In this document: positions 54,836 through 63,466 of the stretch, piece by piece | Position numbering within the stretch: position 1 is the stretch's first letter | Layout: every line of letters begins with the position of its first letter | Assembly (NCBI GenBank): GCA_024697595.1 | Contig: JAILFK010000010.1 | Location: forward strand, 62,001-126,000 | Length of the DNA stretch: 64,000 nt | Direction: 5' to 3' | Source: Lachnospiraceae bacterium | GTDB lineage: Bacteria; Bacillota; Clostridia; Lachnospirales; Lachnospiraceae | Program-made: the position numbers and the translations under genes | Notes under the pieces: generated by a model | Database searches by the model: none | What the model saw: the letters and a program-made list of their open reading frames with translations, nothing else | What the model was told of the DNA's origin: nothing

Positions 54836-56227
54836 TTATTTATTCTGAAAATACTCGTGAATACCTGCTGCTGCAGCCTTACCAGCACCCATAGCAAGAA
54901 TAACTGTAGCTGCTCCTGTAACAGCATCACCACCGGCATATACAGCATCCTTTGTTGTCGCTCCATCTTCCTCTGCAACAATACATCCACGTCTGTTTGT
55001 CTCAATACCCTTTGTTGTGCTTGAGATAAGTGGATTAGGTGATGTACCAAGTGACATGATTACTGTATCAGCCTCAATCTCATACTCAGATCCAGGGATC
55101 TCAATAGGGCTTCTACGACCAGACTCATCAGGCTCACCAAGTTCCATCTTGATAACCTTAACACCAGATACCCAACCCTTGTCATCAACAAGAATCTCTG
55201 TAGGATTCTGAAGCAAATCAAAGATCACTCCCTCTTCCTTAGCATGGTGTACTTCCTCTGCTCTAGCAGGAAGCTCAGCTTCACTACGACGATATACTAC
55301 ATGAACCTCTGCGCCAAGACGAAGAGCTGTTCTAGCAGCATCCATTGCAACGTTACCACCACCTACAACTACAACCTTCTTACCTCTTGAAATAGGTGTG
55401 TCAAAGCCTTCTACATAAGCCTTCATAAGATTGTTTCTTGTAAGGAACTCATTTGCTGAGAACACGCCATTAGCCTGCTCTCCAGGGATTCCCATAAATC
55501 TTGGAAGACCAGCACCTGAACCGATAAACACAGCCTCAAATCCCTCTTCTTCCATCAATTTATCAATAGTAATAGTCTTTCCAATAATAACATTTGTCTC
55601 GATCTTTACGCCAAGAGATTTAACATTTTCAACCTCAGCAGCAACAACCTTTGACTTTGGAAGTCTGAACTCAGGAATACCATATACAAGCACTCCACCA
55701 GCCTCATGTAAAGCCTCGAAAATTGTCACATCATAACCAAGTTTAGCCAAATCACCAGCACATGTAAGTCCTGCAGGACCAGAACCTACTACAGCCACCT
55801 TGTGACCATTCTTGCTCTCTGCGCCCTGTGGCTTGATACCATTTTCTCTAGCCCAGTCAGCAGTAAATCTCTCTAACTTACCGATAGATACAGGGTCTCC
55901 CTTGAATCCACGGATACATTTTCCCTCACACTGGCTCTCCTGCGGACATACACGACCACATACAGCAGGAAGTGCAGAAGAATCACTGATAACATTATAA
56001 GCCTCAGCAATATTTCCTTCCTTAATCTGAGCAATAAATGCAGGGATATTAATTGAAACAGGGCATCCTTTGATACACTGTGCATTTTTACAATTTAAAC
56101 AACGAGTAGCCTCGTCCATAGCTTCCTCAAGAGAATAACCAAGGCATACTTCCTCAAAATTTGTTGCGCGAACCTTTGGGTCTTGTTCGCTAACTGGTAC
56201 TCTTACCAACACATCTACATTAGCCAT
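54836..56227 (-). CDS. nfnB: NfnB, large subunit of electron-bifurcating transhydrogenase (GltD-like)
   Basis: 463 residues. The N-terminal iron-sulfur domain has Cys clusters CLNCKNAQCIKGCPV and CGRVCPQESQCEGKC, followed by the FAD-binding motif VAVVGSGPAGLTCAGDLA and the NADPH site VVVVGGGNVAMDAARTALRLG. It resembles glutamate synthase small subunit, but the partner gene shows it is NfnB: NADH-dependent reduced ferredoxin:NADP oxidoreductase. Start ATG overlaps the nfnA stop by one base (TAATG). In anaerobes this complex balances NADH, NADPH and ferredoxin. Confidence 0.92.
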   Translation of the reverse strand: MANVDVLVRVPVSEQDPKVRATNFEEVCLGYSLEEAMDEATRCLNCKNAQCIKGCPVSINIPAFIAQIKEGNIAEAYNVISDSSALPAVCGRVCPQESQCEGKCIRGFKGDPVSIGKLERFTADWARENGIKPQGAESKNGHKVAVVGSGPAGLTCAGDLAKLGYDVTIFEALHEAGGVLVYGIPEFRLPKSKVVAAEVENVKSLGVKIETNVIIGKTITIDKLMEEEGFEAVFIGSGAGLPRFMGIPGEQANGVFSANEFLTRNNLMKAYVEGFDTPISRGKKVVVVGGGNVAMDAARTALRLGAEVHVVYRRSEAELPARAEEVHHAKEEGVIFDLLQNPTEILVDDKGWVSGVKVIKMELGEPDESGRRSPIEIPGSEYEIEADTVIMSLGTSPNPLISSTTKGIETNRRGCIVAEEDGATTKDAVYAGGDAVTGAATVILAMGAGKAAAAGIHEYFQNK

Positions 56228-57117
56228 TATTCGTCACCTCCACAATGTCCGCATCCGCCATGATGTGTATCTCCCTCTTCGAGAGCTAGCATAGCACGGC
56301 CTTCTTCAGTTTTATACTGTGCCTGTCTAGCCATAGCCTGATCGAAATCAACAAGATGTCCATCAAACTCAGGTCCATCAACACATGCAAACTTAACTTC
56401 ATCACCAACAACAAGACGGCATGCTCCACACATACCTGTTCCATCAACCATAATAGGGTTCATAGATACAACTGTTGGAATATTCAATTCCTTTGTAAGT
56501 TTGCATACGAATTTCATCATAATCATTGGTCCGATTGCTACGCAATGATCAAATGTCTGTCCTTCGTCAACAAGTGCCTGAAGCTGATTTGTTCCCATAC
56601 CATGGAAACCATATGTACCATCATCAGTAGTAACGCAAAGCTGTGTTGCAACCTTTTCCATCTCATCAACAAAGAATAATAAATCCTTTGTACGAGATCC
56701 CATGATTACTGTAGAATCAACACCATGCTCCTTTAACCACTTAACCTGTGGATATACTGGCGCTGTTCCTACACCACCTGCGATAAATACAATCTTCTTT
56801 TTCTTGATCTCATCTAAGTTGTCCTCCACACACAACTCTGAAGGGATACCAAGTGGTCCAACAAAATCTTCAAAGCTATCTCCAGCCTTAAGTTCTGCCA
56901 TTCTCACTGTTGAGGCTCCTACTGTCTGGAATACAATAGTAATAGTTCCAGCCTCTCTATCATAATCACATATAGTAAGTGGAATTCTCTCTCCCACTTC
57001 ATCAATTTTGACAATTACAAATTGACCTGGCAAACATGATGCAGCAACTCTAGGTGCCTTGACATCCATAAGATAAATCTTATCAGCCAATTTTTCTGCC
57101 TTTAATATTGGATACAT
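56227..57117 (-). CDS. nfnA: NfnA, small subunit of electron-bifurcating transhydrogenase
   Basis: 296 residues. FAD-binding beta barrel (LCVTTDDGTYG belongs to the NAD half; IPLTICDYD and TVGASTVRMAEL to the flavin half), NAD-binding FIAGGVGTAPVYPQ, and a [2Fe-2S] site with GTGMCGACRL...KFACVDGPEFDGH. A Gly/His/Cys-rich tail (THHGGCGHCGGDE) is an extra Cys/His patch. Related to dihydroorotate dehydrogenase electron-transfer subunit PyrK. An AAAGGAGG site precedes the ATG. Confidence 0.92.
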   Translation of the reverse strand: MYPILKAEKLADKIYLMDVKAPRVAASCLPGQFVIVKIDEVGERIPLTICDYDREAGTITIVFQTVGASTVRMAELKAGDSFEDFVGPLGIPSELCVEDNLDEIKKKKIVFIAGGVGTAPVYPQVKWLKEHGVDSTVIMGSRTKDLLFFVDEMEKVATQLCVTTDDGTYGFHGMGTNQLQALVDEGQTFDHCVAIGPMIMMKFVCKLTKELNIPTVVSMNPIMVDGTGMCGACRLVVGDEVKFACVDGPEFDGHLVDFDQAMARQAQYKTEEGRAMLALEEGDTHHGGCGHCGGDE

Positions 57118-57145
57118 AATTATCCTCCTTTGGATTTTATCGAAA

Positions 57146-57165
57146 ATGGAATATTTCTATTCCAT
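57146..57165. promoter_or_regulatory. Perfect inverted repeat in the nfnA leader
   Basis: ATGGAATA/TATTCCAT around a four-base loop, about 30 bases before the nfnA ATG. It could be an RNA hairpin or an operator. The sequence does not match the redox regulator Rex site. Confidence 0.35.
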
Positions 57166-57252
57166 CTTTATCAGTATTTCACAACTACATAAACTAAAGG
57201 TAAATTCTCCACTAATTCCCTAAAAATTATATGAAAACCGACACTATTACTT

Positions 57253-57281
57253 ATAATAAGTTGTTTTCACTTCGCAGTCAA
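57253..57281 (-). promoter_or_regulatory. Predicted sigma-A promoter of nfnAB
   Basis: Minus strand -35 TTGACT (57276-57281), -10 TATTAT (57253-57258), spacing 17. This gives a leader of about 130 bases to nfnA. The 330-base gene-free stretch 57118-57447 holds this promoter, the inverted repeat at 57146-57165 and the terminator at 57352-57379; nothing else was recognised. Confidence 0.72.
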
Positions 57282-57351
57282 TTTATTTTAAACTTAAAAT
57301 TCGACAAATTTTTATCAATTTTTCGGCAAATATTTAACATAGTAAATAATA

Positions 57352-57379
57352 GTAGCCGAAGGATAAATCCCCCGGCTAC
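57352..57379 (-). terminator. Hairpin after the CobW-TIGR03943 gene
   Basis: Outer stem GTAGCCG/CGGCTAC (57352-57358 and 57373-57379) continues inward through two G-U pairs to GGAT/ATCC. On the minus strand it is followed by TATTATTT, a weak T-tract. It likely ends the queT-argS-CobW operon. Confidence 0.65.
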
Positions 57380-57447
57380 TCATTATATTATTTAAATTAA
57401 ATTCATTTCTCAAATATAGACACAGTTTGTATATTTCTTTACCATAA

Positions 57448-58404
57448 TCAGCTAAAATATACCAACTCATCCTCTGGCTTTTCAGCCGCCTTCATCTCAA
57501 TTGGATAAAGTACAGGTCCCTTACCCTTGTATTCTCTAGCAAATTCTACCTTGATTTTAGCTGTCAAATCAATCCAAGATCTATGTGCTGGTGCATTATC
57601 AACTCCCACCTTGCACATCATTCCAAGGAATTGTACATCCTCGATACAACAAGTCATGGCAAATCTTCCTGGAACTATAAGTCCTCTTTTCAATTTTCCC
57701 TTACCATCTTGTGGATTATATACAAGGCCTAAGAAATGTACTGTCTTGCCATCATACTTCTTAGGATTGTCCATAACATCCATAAACCATAGTGCATAAT
57801 CAGCATCAGTGATTTCTATCACATCTGCATCAATATCAAATGGCAACTCTTCTTCTCTATTGTCAATACTTCCATCTTTACGCTCATAAACAATCTGAGC
57901 AGGACGGTTTACAGTCTTGATAGCAGCTCTATATTTTGCACGTGGTGTTTCATCATCACATCTATTAAATATAGCCACATCAGTCTTAAAAAATTGCTCC
58001 TGCATCATTGCACGCATATTTAACATATACATATCAAAAGTTGTGGAATCAATAGTACACAAAGACTGTACAATAACCCAATCTTCAGGGGCATCAATCT
58101 CATAAATAGTTCCCACGTCCCAGGTTCCATTATATTCAATAAATACAGAATCTGGCTTATAAGAATCATTTAACTCTTTTAGTTTTTCCGCTGTAAACTC
58201 TTCCTCTTCCTCAAGATATACAACTTCAATGTTGGCCTTCAACAATCTATCAGTATCATATTCCACATCTCCGTCTTCACAACAGATTACCAATATTTTT
58301 TCATTGTCTTCTCCGAATCCATTTTCAAGCAAAGTCTCCTGAACAAGAGTTGTCTTTCCACTATCCATAAATCCTGTAAAGACATAAACTGGAACTTCAG
58401 CCAT
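57448..58404 (-). CDS. CobW-like GTPase domain fused to a TIGR03943/YcgQ-type domain
   Basis: 318 residues. N-terminal P-loop VYVFTGFMDSGKTTLVQ (about 6-22), Walker-B-like SVFIEYNGTWD, and IFNRCDD in place of NKxD define a divergent CobW-type GTPase. It lacks the CxCC metal motif. The last ~110 residues (VHFLGLVYNP, FAMTCCIEDVQFLGMMC, AREYKGKGPVLYP) look like the TIGR03943 family (Bacillus YcgQ/DUF1980), which is normally paired with a YcgR-type permease in metal response. A GTPase-YcgQ fusion next to a second, His-rich CobW protein suggests zinc or another metal. Function inferred. Confidence 0.78.
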   Translation of the reverse strand: MAEVPVYVFTGFMDSGKTTLVQETLLENGFGEDNEKILVICCEDGDVEYDTDRLLKANIEVVYLEEEEEFTAEKLKELNDSYKPDSVFIEYNGTWDVGTIYEIDAPEDWVIVQSLCTIDSTTFDMYMLNMRAMMQEQFFKTDVAIFNRCDDETPRAKYRAAIKTVNRPAQIVYERKDGSIDNREEELPFDIDADVIEITDADYALWFMDVMDNPKKYDGKTVHFLGLVYNPQDGKGKLKRGLIVPGRFAMTCCIEDVQFLGMMCKVGVDNAPAHRSWIDLTAKIKVEFAREYKGKGPVLYPIEMKAAEKPEDELVYFS

Positions 58405-58448
58405 TTCAAACCTCCTACACTAGATATATAAATCATAATGTATATTCA

Positions 58449-59540
58449 TTAATTTAAACCAAACAATTCTTCTAGTTGATGCTCATCAATATCTGGTCCA
58501 ATAACAACGAGACGTCCTGTATAATCAGGCTCACCCTCTCTTATCTCGTACTCTCCATCAACTAAATCAAAGTAAATCCATGTGCCATCTGTAGACGGAA
58601 CCATTCCTTTAGCTCTTAAAATATCACCATAGTCCTCTGTCTCAACAAAAGCTTTGAGAGCATTTTCAATAGTATCTCGCTCAAATACATGTGGAGTTTC
58701 CTTGCCCCAACTTGTAAACACATCATCTGCATGATGATGGTGATGGTCATGGCAACCACATGTGCAGTTCTCATCATGCTCGTGGTGATGGTCATGATGC
58801 TCATGATCATGGTGGTGATCGTGGTCATGGTCATGATGATGCTCGTGATCGTGGTCATGGTCGTGATCGTGCTCATGGTCATGATGATGTTCATGCTCAT
58901 GCTCCTTGTGCTTAGCTTCAGCCATCAATTTGAATTCTAGATTATCCTGACCTTCGATTACCTTCAAAATATTTTCACCAGGAAGTTCATCCCAAGCTGT
59001 TGTAATAATTGCTGCCTTTGGATTTAATTCCTGAATCTTCTTTACACAAAATTCCAACTGATCAGAAGTAGCCTTTTGACTTCTAGACAAAACAACTGTA
59101 GTAGCATATTCAATTTGGTTGTTAAAGAACTCACCAAAAGCTTTCATCTGCTTAGATGCTTTAAGAGCATTTACCACAGTAACAAGGGCATTGACCTTTA
59201 CATCATGAGACTCTTCTAAATCGATAACCGATGTCATGACGTCGCTTAATTTTCCAACTCCAGATGGCTCAATAATTATTCTGTCTGGGTGATAAGTCTC
59301 TAAAACTTCCTTTAAATTTTTAGCAAAATCTCCTACCAATGTACAACAAATACATCCTGAATTTAGCTCTGAAATAGTGATTCCAGCGTCTTTTAAAAAT
59401 CCACCGTCAATTCCAACTTCACCGAACTCATTTTCAATAAGAACAACATTTTCTCCCTTATAAACTTCATCAATCATTTTTTTGATAAATGTTGTTTTTC
59501 CAGCTCCTAAAAAGCCTGAAATAATATCTACCTTTGTCAT
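58449..59540 (-). CDS. CobW/ZNG1-family GTPase metallochaperone with long His-rich segment
   Basis: 363 residues from ATG 59540 (MTKVDIISGFLGAGKTT), preceded by AGAAGGGATAG; a TTG ten codons upstream has no ribosome site. P-loop GFLGAGKTTFIK, metal motif SGCICC, EPSG and a divergent guanine loop (LSRSQ instead of NKxD). A segment of about 60 residues (roughly 211-270), almost only His, Asp and Glu with a CTCGC knot, probably stores or senses metal. The C-terminal CobW_C domain follows (GMVPSTDGTWIYFDLVDG). G3E-family proteins load zinc or cobalt into target proteins. DNA 58720-58905 is correspondingly repetitive. Confidence 0.88.
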   Translation of the reverse strand: MTKVDIISGFLGAGKTTFIKKMIDEVYKGENVVLIENEFGEVGIDGGFLKDAGITISELNSGCICCTLVGDFAKNLKEVLETYHPDRIIIEPSGVGKLSDVMTSVIDLEESHDVKVNALVTVVNALKASKQMKAFGEFFNNQIEYATTVVLSRSQKATSDQLEFCVKKIQELNPKAAIITTAWDELPGENILKVIEGQDNLEFKLMAEAKHKEHEHEHHHDHEHDHDHDHDHEHHHDHDHDHHHDHEHHDHHHEHDENCTCGCHDHHHHHADDVFTSWGKETPHVFERDTIENALKAFVETEDYGDILRAKGMVPSTDGTWIYFDLVDGEYEIREGEPDYTGRLVVIGPDIDEHQLEELFGLN

Positions 59541-59570
59541 ATCTCTATCCCTTCTTTCTGAAAAATACAA

Positions 59571-61337
59571 TTACATTCTTTCAGGTGCTTCAAAACCTAG
59601 TAAATCAATACAGATTTCAAGGGCCTGCTTTGTCAACTGTAATAAGCTGATATAACCAGCCTGTTTTACTTCATCCTCCTCACCAAGAATCTTGGTCTCA
59701 TGATAGAACTTGTTAAATGCATTAGCTAAATCATATATGTATGCACATATTTTGTGAGGAGCTATATCCTCATATGCATTTTTTATAGAAGTATTAAATT
59801 TTGCAAGTTCAAGCATCAAAGCCTTCTGGCTCTCTGTCTCAGCAGGTAAAATCTTACCATTTAGGGCATTTTTCCCACTCTGCTGATATTTATTTAAAAT
59901 AGATTTCATACGGACGATTGTATATAAAATGTATGGTCCAGTATTTCCCTCAAAGGATGTAAATCTATCTATATCAAATATATAATCTTTTGATGCTTGA
60001 TTTGATAAGTCACCATATTTAATAGCAGCAAGAGCCACTGTCTTTGAAGTTTCTTTTGCCTCCTGCTCACCCATGGTATCATTTTCAATAATTTTAGAAT
60101 GCATCTTGTCATTGATATCTGCAATCAAATTTTCAAGGCGCATAACTCCACCATCTCTTGTCTTAAATGGTTTTCCATCCTTACCGTTCATTGTACCAAA
60201 TCCAATGAACTTCAAATCTGTAGAATCAGATACAATTCCTGTCTTTTTAGCACATCTAAATACCTGAACAAAATGTAATTCCTGACGTTTATCAACTACA
60301 TAAATCACCTGATCTGGATGATAATCAGCTTCACGCCATATTAAAGTAGCCAAATCAGTTGTGTTGTATAAAGCCGCTCCATCTGACTTTAAAATCATAC
60401 ATGGAGGTATCTCCTTGGCATCAGATTCTTCAGCCACATCAACCACCAAAGCGCCCTCGCTCTCGTAAGCAAAACCATCAGCTTTCATCTTCTCTACCAT
60501 ATCAGGAATATATGGATCGGCATCAGACTCGCCCTTCCATAAATCAAATGACACATTTAAGTTTTCATAATTTTTCTTTAAATCTGTAACAGAAACATCT
60601 AAAATATGCTTCAACAAAGCTGTATATCCAGGATTTCCGTGCTGCAATTCAAAAGTAGCAGCCATAGCTTCCTCTTTATATGCTTCATCTTCCTTGGATT
60701 TTCCACTAGCTGTAGGATAAATTTCCTCCAACTCTCCAATTGTAAACGGAGCCTCCGCAGGATATTCACCTTTATAATTTTCATCAAAATATACTAAATC
60801 CGGCTGACGATAACGCAACTCAGTGATTATAAGCCCCATCTGAAGCCCCCAATCACCTAGGTGCACATCACCGATAACATTATTTCCCATGAATCGATTA
60901 ATTCTTTTTATACTCTCACCAATTACCGCCGAGCGCAAATGTCCCACATGAAGTGGTTTCGCCACATTTGGTCCGCCGTAATCTATCATTATAGTCTTTT
61001 TCTCAGACACTTCATCTAAACCAAGTCTAGAATCTGCAAGCATTTTATTATTATAATCAGCCAAAAACTCCTCATCGACTTTCATGTTCAAAAAGCCCGG
61101 GTTGCATGCCTCAACACTAGAAAAAATTTTATTTCCCTGTAATTTTTCACACACCTCGGTAGCAATCATAATTGGAGCCTTATGAGCCTCTTTTGCACAA
61201 GCCAAAGCGCCATTGCACTGATACTCGCACAAATCTGGTCTATTTGAAATAGTTACATAACCATATTTCTCACCATATCCGCACTCCACAAATGCTTTTG
61301 TAACTTCATCTTTTATAATATTTATTAATTCCTGCAT
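59571..61337 (-). CDS. argS: Arginyl-tRNA synthetase
   Basis: 588 residues. HIGH equivalent HVGH in NVAKPLHVGHLRSAVIGE; the KMSK loop is replaced as usual for many ArgRS by a MxGKDG-type region (FGTMNGKDGKPFKTRDGG). The N-terminal additional domain and the DALR C-terminal anticodon domain (FNTSIKNAYEDIAPHKICAYI ... YISLLQLTKQALEICIDLLG, read in parts) are present. It is in one run with queT (31 bases upstream) and the two CobW genes. Confidence 0.96.
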   Translation of the reverse strand: MQELINIIKDEVTKAFVECGYGEKYGYVTISNRPDLCEYQCNGALACAKEAHKAPIMIATEVCEKLQGNKIFSSVEACNPGFLNMKVDEEFLADYNNKMLADSRLGLDEVSEKKTIMIDYGGPNVAKPLHVGHLRSAVIGESIKRINRFMGNNVIGDVHLGDWGLQMGLIITELRYRQPDLVYFDENYKGEYPAEAPFTIGELEEIYPTASGKSKEDEAYKEEAMAATFELQHGNPGYTALLKHILDVSVTDLKKNYENLNVSFDLWKGESDADPYIPDMVEKMKADGFAYESEGALVVDVAEESDAKEIPPCMILKSDGAALYNTTDLATLIWREADYHPDQVIYVVDKRQELHFVQVFRCAKKTGIVSDSTDLKFIGFGTMNGKDGKPFKTRDGGVMRLENLIADINDKMHSKIIENDTMGEQEAKETSKTVALAAIKYGDLSNQASKDYIFDIDRFTSFEGNTGPYILYTIVRMKSILNKYQQSGKNALNGKILPAETESQKALMLELAKFNTSIKNAYEDIAPHKICAYIYDLANAFNKFYHETKILGEEDEVKQAGYISLLQLTKQALEICIDLLGFEAPERM

Positions 61338-61368
61338 AAATGTCTCCTATAATAATAGAATATATTTT

Positions 61369-61866
61369 TTAGTCCTCTCCCATTTTAAAGATTTGACTAC
61401 GATTTTTCCACAATATTTTTTTCAAAAACATTCCTACAACACATACACTTACAGCTTCTCCAATTCCAACTGTAATAGCCATAAACCACCATGCATCTCC
61501 CATGTTATAAGCATATTTTAAAATAAGTGGCACAATAATCATATTCGAAATGACTGGTGGCAAAGTAAATGCAAACTTTGTATTTTTTAGCATTCTTGTT
61601 CCAACAGCTCCGATCAATGTAGCTAAAGTACCAAATATCATATCTGCTACAACTCCGCTTGTTATAGTATTACTGATAAAACAACCAATCACAAGTCCAG
61701 GTACTGCAGCTGGTGTAAATATTGGTAAAATGCACAAGGCCTCCGATAAACGAATCTGAATCGCTCCATTTGCCAAGTTAAATGCATTGATGAAATAAGT
61801 CATCACCACATAGATTGCTGCAATCATTGCAGCTTGTGTTATAAATAACGCCTTTTTGTTTCTCAT
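61369..61866 (-). CDS. queT: QueT-type queuosine-precursor transporter (ECF S component)
   Basis: 165 residues with about five membrane helices. The sequence RLSEALCILPIFTPAAVPGLVIGC and the later PPVISNMIIVPLILKYAY are typical of the QueT family. It brings in a queuosine precursor, working with the shared ECF energising module encoded elsewhere. The leader carries a candidate preQ1 riboswitch next to the AAGGAGAG ribosome site, which strengthens the call. First gene of the operon with argS. Confidence 0.9.
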   Translation of the reverse strand: MRNKKALFITQAAMIAAIYVVMTYFINAFNLANGAIQIRLSEALCILPIFTPAAVPGLVIGCFISNTITSGVVADMIFGTLATLIGAVGTRMLKNTKFAFTLPPVISNMIIVPLILKYAYNMGDAWWFMAITVGIGEAVSVCVVGMFLKKILWKNRSQIFKMGED

Positions 61867-61879
61867 ATTTAATTTTCTC

Positions 61880-61920
61880 TCCTTAGTTTTGTTTTAGGTG
61901 TGGATGGTTTCGAACACACC
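61880..61920 (-). ncRNA. Candidate preQ1-I riboswitch in the queT leader
   Basis: On the minus strand a six-base stem GGTGTG/CACACC (61915-61920 with 61897-61902) encloses a 12-base loop starting TTCGAAACC. It is followed by the A-rich tail TAAAACAAAACTAAGG that runs into the ribosome site. Known preQ1-I aptamers have the same short stem, C-rich loop and A-rich tail with ACTAAGG or ACAAGG. Loop CC could pair with the GG of the ribosome site to block translation. Confidence 0.65.
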
Positions 61921-61927
61921 ATTAGCC

Positions 61928-61955
61928 ATTTTAACATATAGAATAAATTTGGCAA
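61928..61955 (-). promoter_or_regulatory. Predicted sigma-A promoter of the queT-argS-CobW operon
   Basis: Minus strand -35 TTGCCA (61950-61955), -10 TAAAAT (61928-61933), spacing 16. The start of transcription would fall right at the 5' edge of the riboswitch candidate. Confidence 0.6.
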
Positions 61956-61963
61956 TACATATT

Positions 61964-61997
61964 TAAAAGCCTCCGATATGTCATACACATCAGAGGC
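61964..61997 (-). terminator. Rho-independent terminator after ftsZ
   Basis: Twelve-base stem (61969-61980 with 61986-61997, GCCTC/GAGGC outer arms, two wobble pairs), five-base loop, then TTTTAAAT on the minus strand. About 70 bases past the ftsZ stop. Confidence 0.85.
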
Positions 61998-62067
61998 CTT
62001 ATTATTCACTTAAATTATAAGTCCCTCCTTCACTTTCATAACTCGAAGTAACTTATAACTCCAAATC

Positions 62068-63327
62068 TTAGCTTCTAGTACTCTTCAAGAAATCTGGAAT
62101 TTCTATATCCTGTGGTTTTACAGCTCCAGCACCAATAGATGGTTCTGGTGTGACAGGCTTAGTAACTGGCTTATTAAAGCCAAATGATGAAGCCGAACTA
62201 GAATTTAATTTGCTTGCTGTATTTGTTGTACTTGTAGTACTTGTTGTCTTAGATGTCTGTGACGATGCACCAAATTTCATGTTAGAACTTGTGGCTGATG
62301 AATTTGTATCACCATACTGCATCTGACCCATAAGTGATTTTCCGAAATCAGGCTTAGGTGCAACCTTTGAATCGTTAGCATCTCTAATTCCTGTAGCAAT
62401 AACTGTAATAGTACATGTATCTGTCATAGTCTCATCATACATAGCACCTAAAATAAGGTTTATATCATCACCTGTAAGATCCTTGATATAGTTAGATGCT
62501 TCAAAAGTATCTTGCATTAATAAATCACCTGAAATATTAACAATAACATCTGTAGCACCCTTGATACTTGTTTCAAGAAGTGGACTCTCAACAGCCATTT
62601 TAACTGCTTCAATCGCCTTCTCATCACCCTTTGCTGTTCCAATACCGATATGCGCGATACCCTTGTCAGCCATAACTGTCTTAACATCTGAGAAATCAAG
62701 ATTAATAAGAGCAGGCAAGTTGATCAAATCAGTAATACCTTGAACACCCTGCTGCAATACCTCATCGGCCTTCTTTAACGCCTCTGGCATTGTAGTTCTC
62801 TTGTCGCAGATTTGTAATAATTTATCATTAGGAATAACAATTAGAGTATCAACATTTTCCTTTAATCGCTCTATTCCACCTTCTGCATTTACCATACGAG
62901 TTTTAGCCTCAAAACTAAATGGCTTTGTAACAACTCCAACTGTAAGAATTCCCTGCTCTTTTGCAAGTTTTGCAACCACAGGTGCTGCACCTGTACCTGT
63001 TCCACCGCCCATTCCGCAAGTAATGAAAACCATGTCAGCACCTTTTAAATTCGCTGACAATTCTTCAGCTGATTCCTCAGCGGCCTTTTGTCCAACCTCA
63101 GGTTGAGCTCCTGCTCCAAGACCCTTAGTTAATTTCTCACCAATTTGAATTAATGTAGGGGCTTTACACAACTGCAAGTCCATTTTATCAGTATTGACGC
63201 CAATAAACTCAACCCCACATATATTTTCTTCTACCATTCTGTTGACAGCATTGTTACCAGCGCCACCAACTCCTATAACTTTAATATTGGCACCATTTAA
63301 AACTTCATTTGTTTGTATCTCAAGCAA
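62068..63327 (-). CDS. ftsZ: FtsZ, tubulin-like division protein (TTG start)
   Basis: 419 residues from a TTG at 63327, reading [22 protein letters not shown], the normal FtsZ opening, with AAGGAGGAAGAGG upstream. An ATG 20 codons earlier lies before that ribosome site and is rejected. GTP loop [14 protein letters not shown]3 region, and catalytic synergy loop ([15 protein letters not shown]) are intact. The Ser/Thr/Asn-rich linker (about 325-400) is ordinary. The C-terminal peptide [13 protein letters not shown] is the conserved partner-binding tail. FtsZ forms the division ring. Confidence 0.97.
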   Translation of the reverse strand: MLEIQTNEVLNGANIKVIGVGGAGNNAVNRMVEENICGVEFIGVNTDKMDLQLCKAPTLIQIGEKLTKGLGAGAQPEVGQKAAEESAEELSANLKGADMVFITCGMGGGTGTGAAPVVAKLAKEQGILTVGVVTKPFSFEAKTRMVNAEGGIERLKENVDTLIVIPNDKLLQICDKRTTMPEALKKADEVLQQGVQGITDLINLPALINLDFSDVKTVMADKGIAHIGIGTAKGDEKAIEAVKMAVESPLLETSIKGATDVIVNISGDLLMQDTFEASNYIKDLTGDDINLILGAMYDETMTDTCTITVIATGIRDANDSKVAPKPDFGKSLMGQMQYGDTNSSATSSNMKFGASSQTSKTTSTTSTTNTASKLNSSSASSFGFNKPVTKPVTPEPSIGAGAVKPQDIEIPDFLKSTRS

Positions 63328-63349
63328 GACCTCTTCCTCCTTACATATA

Positions 63350-63361
63350 TGAAACGTTTCA
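63350..63361. promoter_or_regulatory. 12-base perfect palindrome in the ftsZ leader
   Basis: TGAAACGTTTCA lies 22 bases upstream of the ftsZ start, with another TGAAAC at 63371-63376. It could fold in the RNA or bind a LacI-type regulator; no assignment possible. Confidence 0.3.
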
Positions 63362-63401
63362 CAAAAACTATGAAACCTAATATTCAAAACATATATATCC
63401 T

Positions 63402-63430
63402 ATAATATATTTTTTACTAGTATTTATCAA
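63402..63430 (-). promoter_or_regulatory. Predicted sigma-A promoter of ftsZ
   Basis: Minus strand -35 TTGATA (63425-63430), -10 TATTAT (63402-63407), spacing 17, about 75 bases upstream of the TTG start. Confidence 0.65.
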
Positions 63431-63466
63431 CCCATTTTTATAAAAAAATGCAAATTATCCACATTA

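Noticed and set aside
57146..57165. Possible Rex operator before nfnAB
   Set aside because: The repeat words do not match the TTGTGAAAT...TTCACAA type consensus.
58720..58905. Short-period repeat that could be read as a tandem-repeat array or CRISPR-like region, with long frames on the plus strand
   Set aside because: It is the coding sequence of the His/Asp-rich tract of the CobW protein; the plus-strand frames read as Met/Val-rich shadow peptides without ribosome sites.
63350..63361. Possible catabolite-response (cre) site before ftsZ
   Set aside because: The palindrome is two bases too short and lacks the central CG spacing of the cre consensus.
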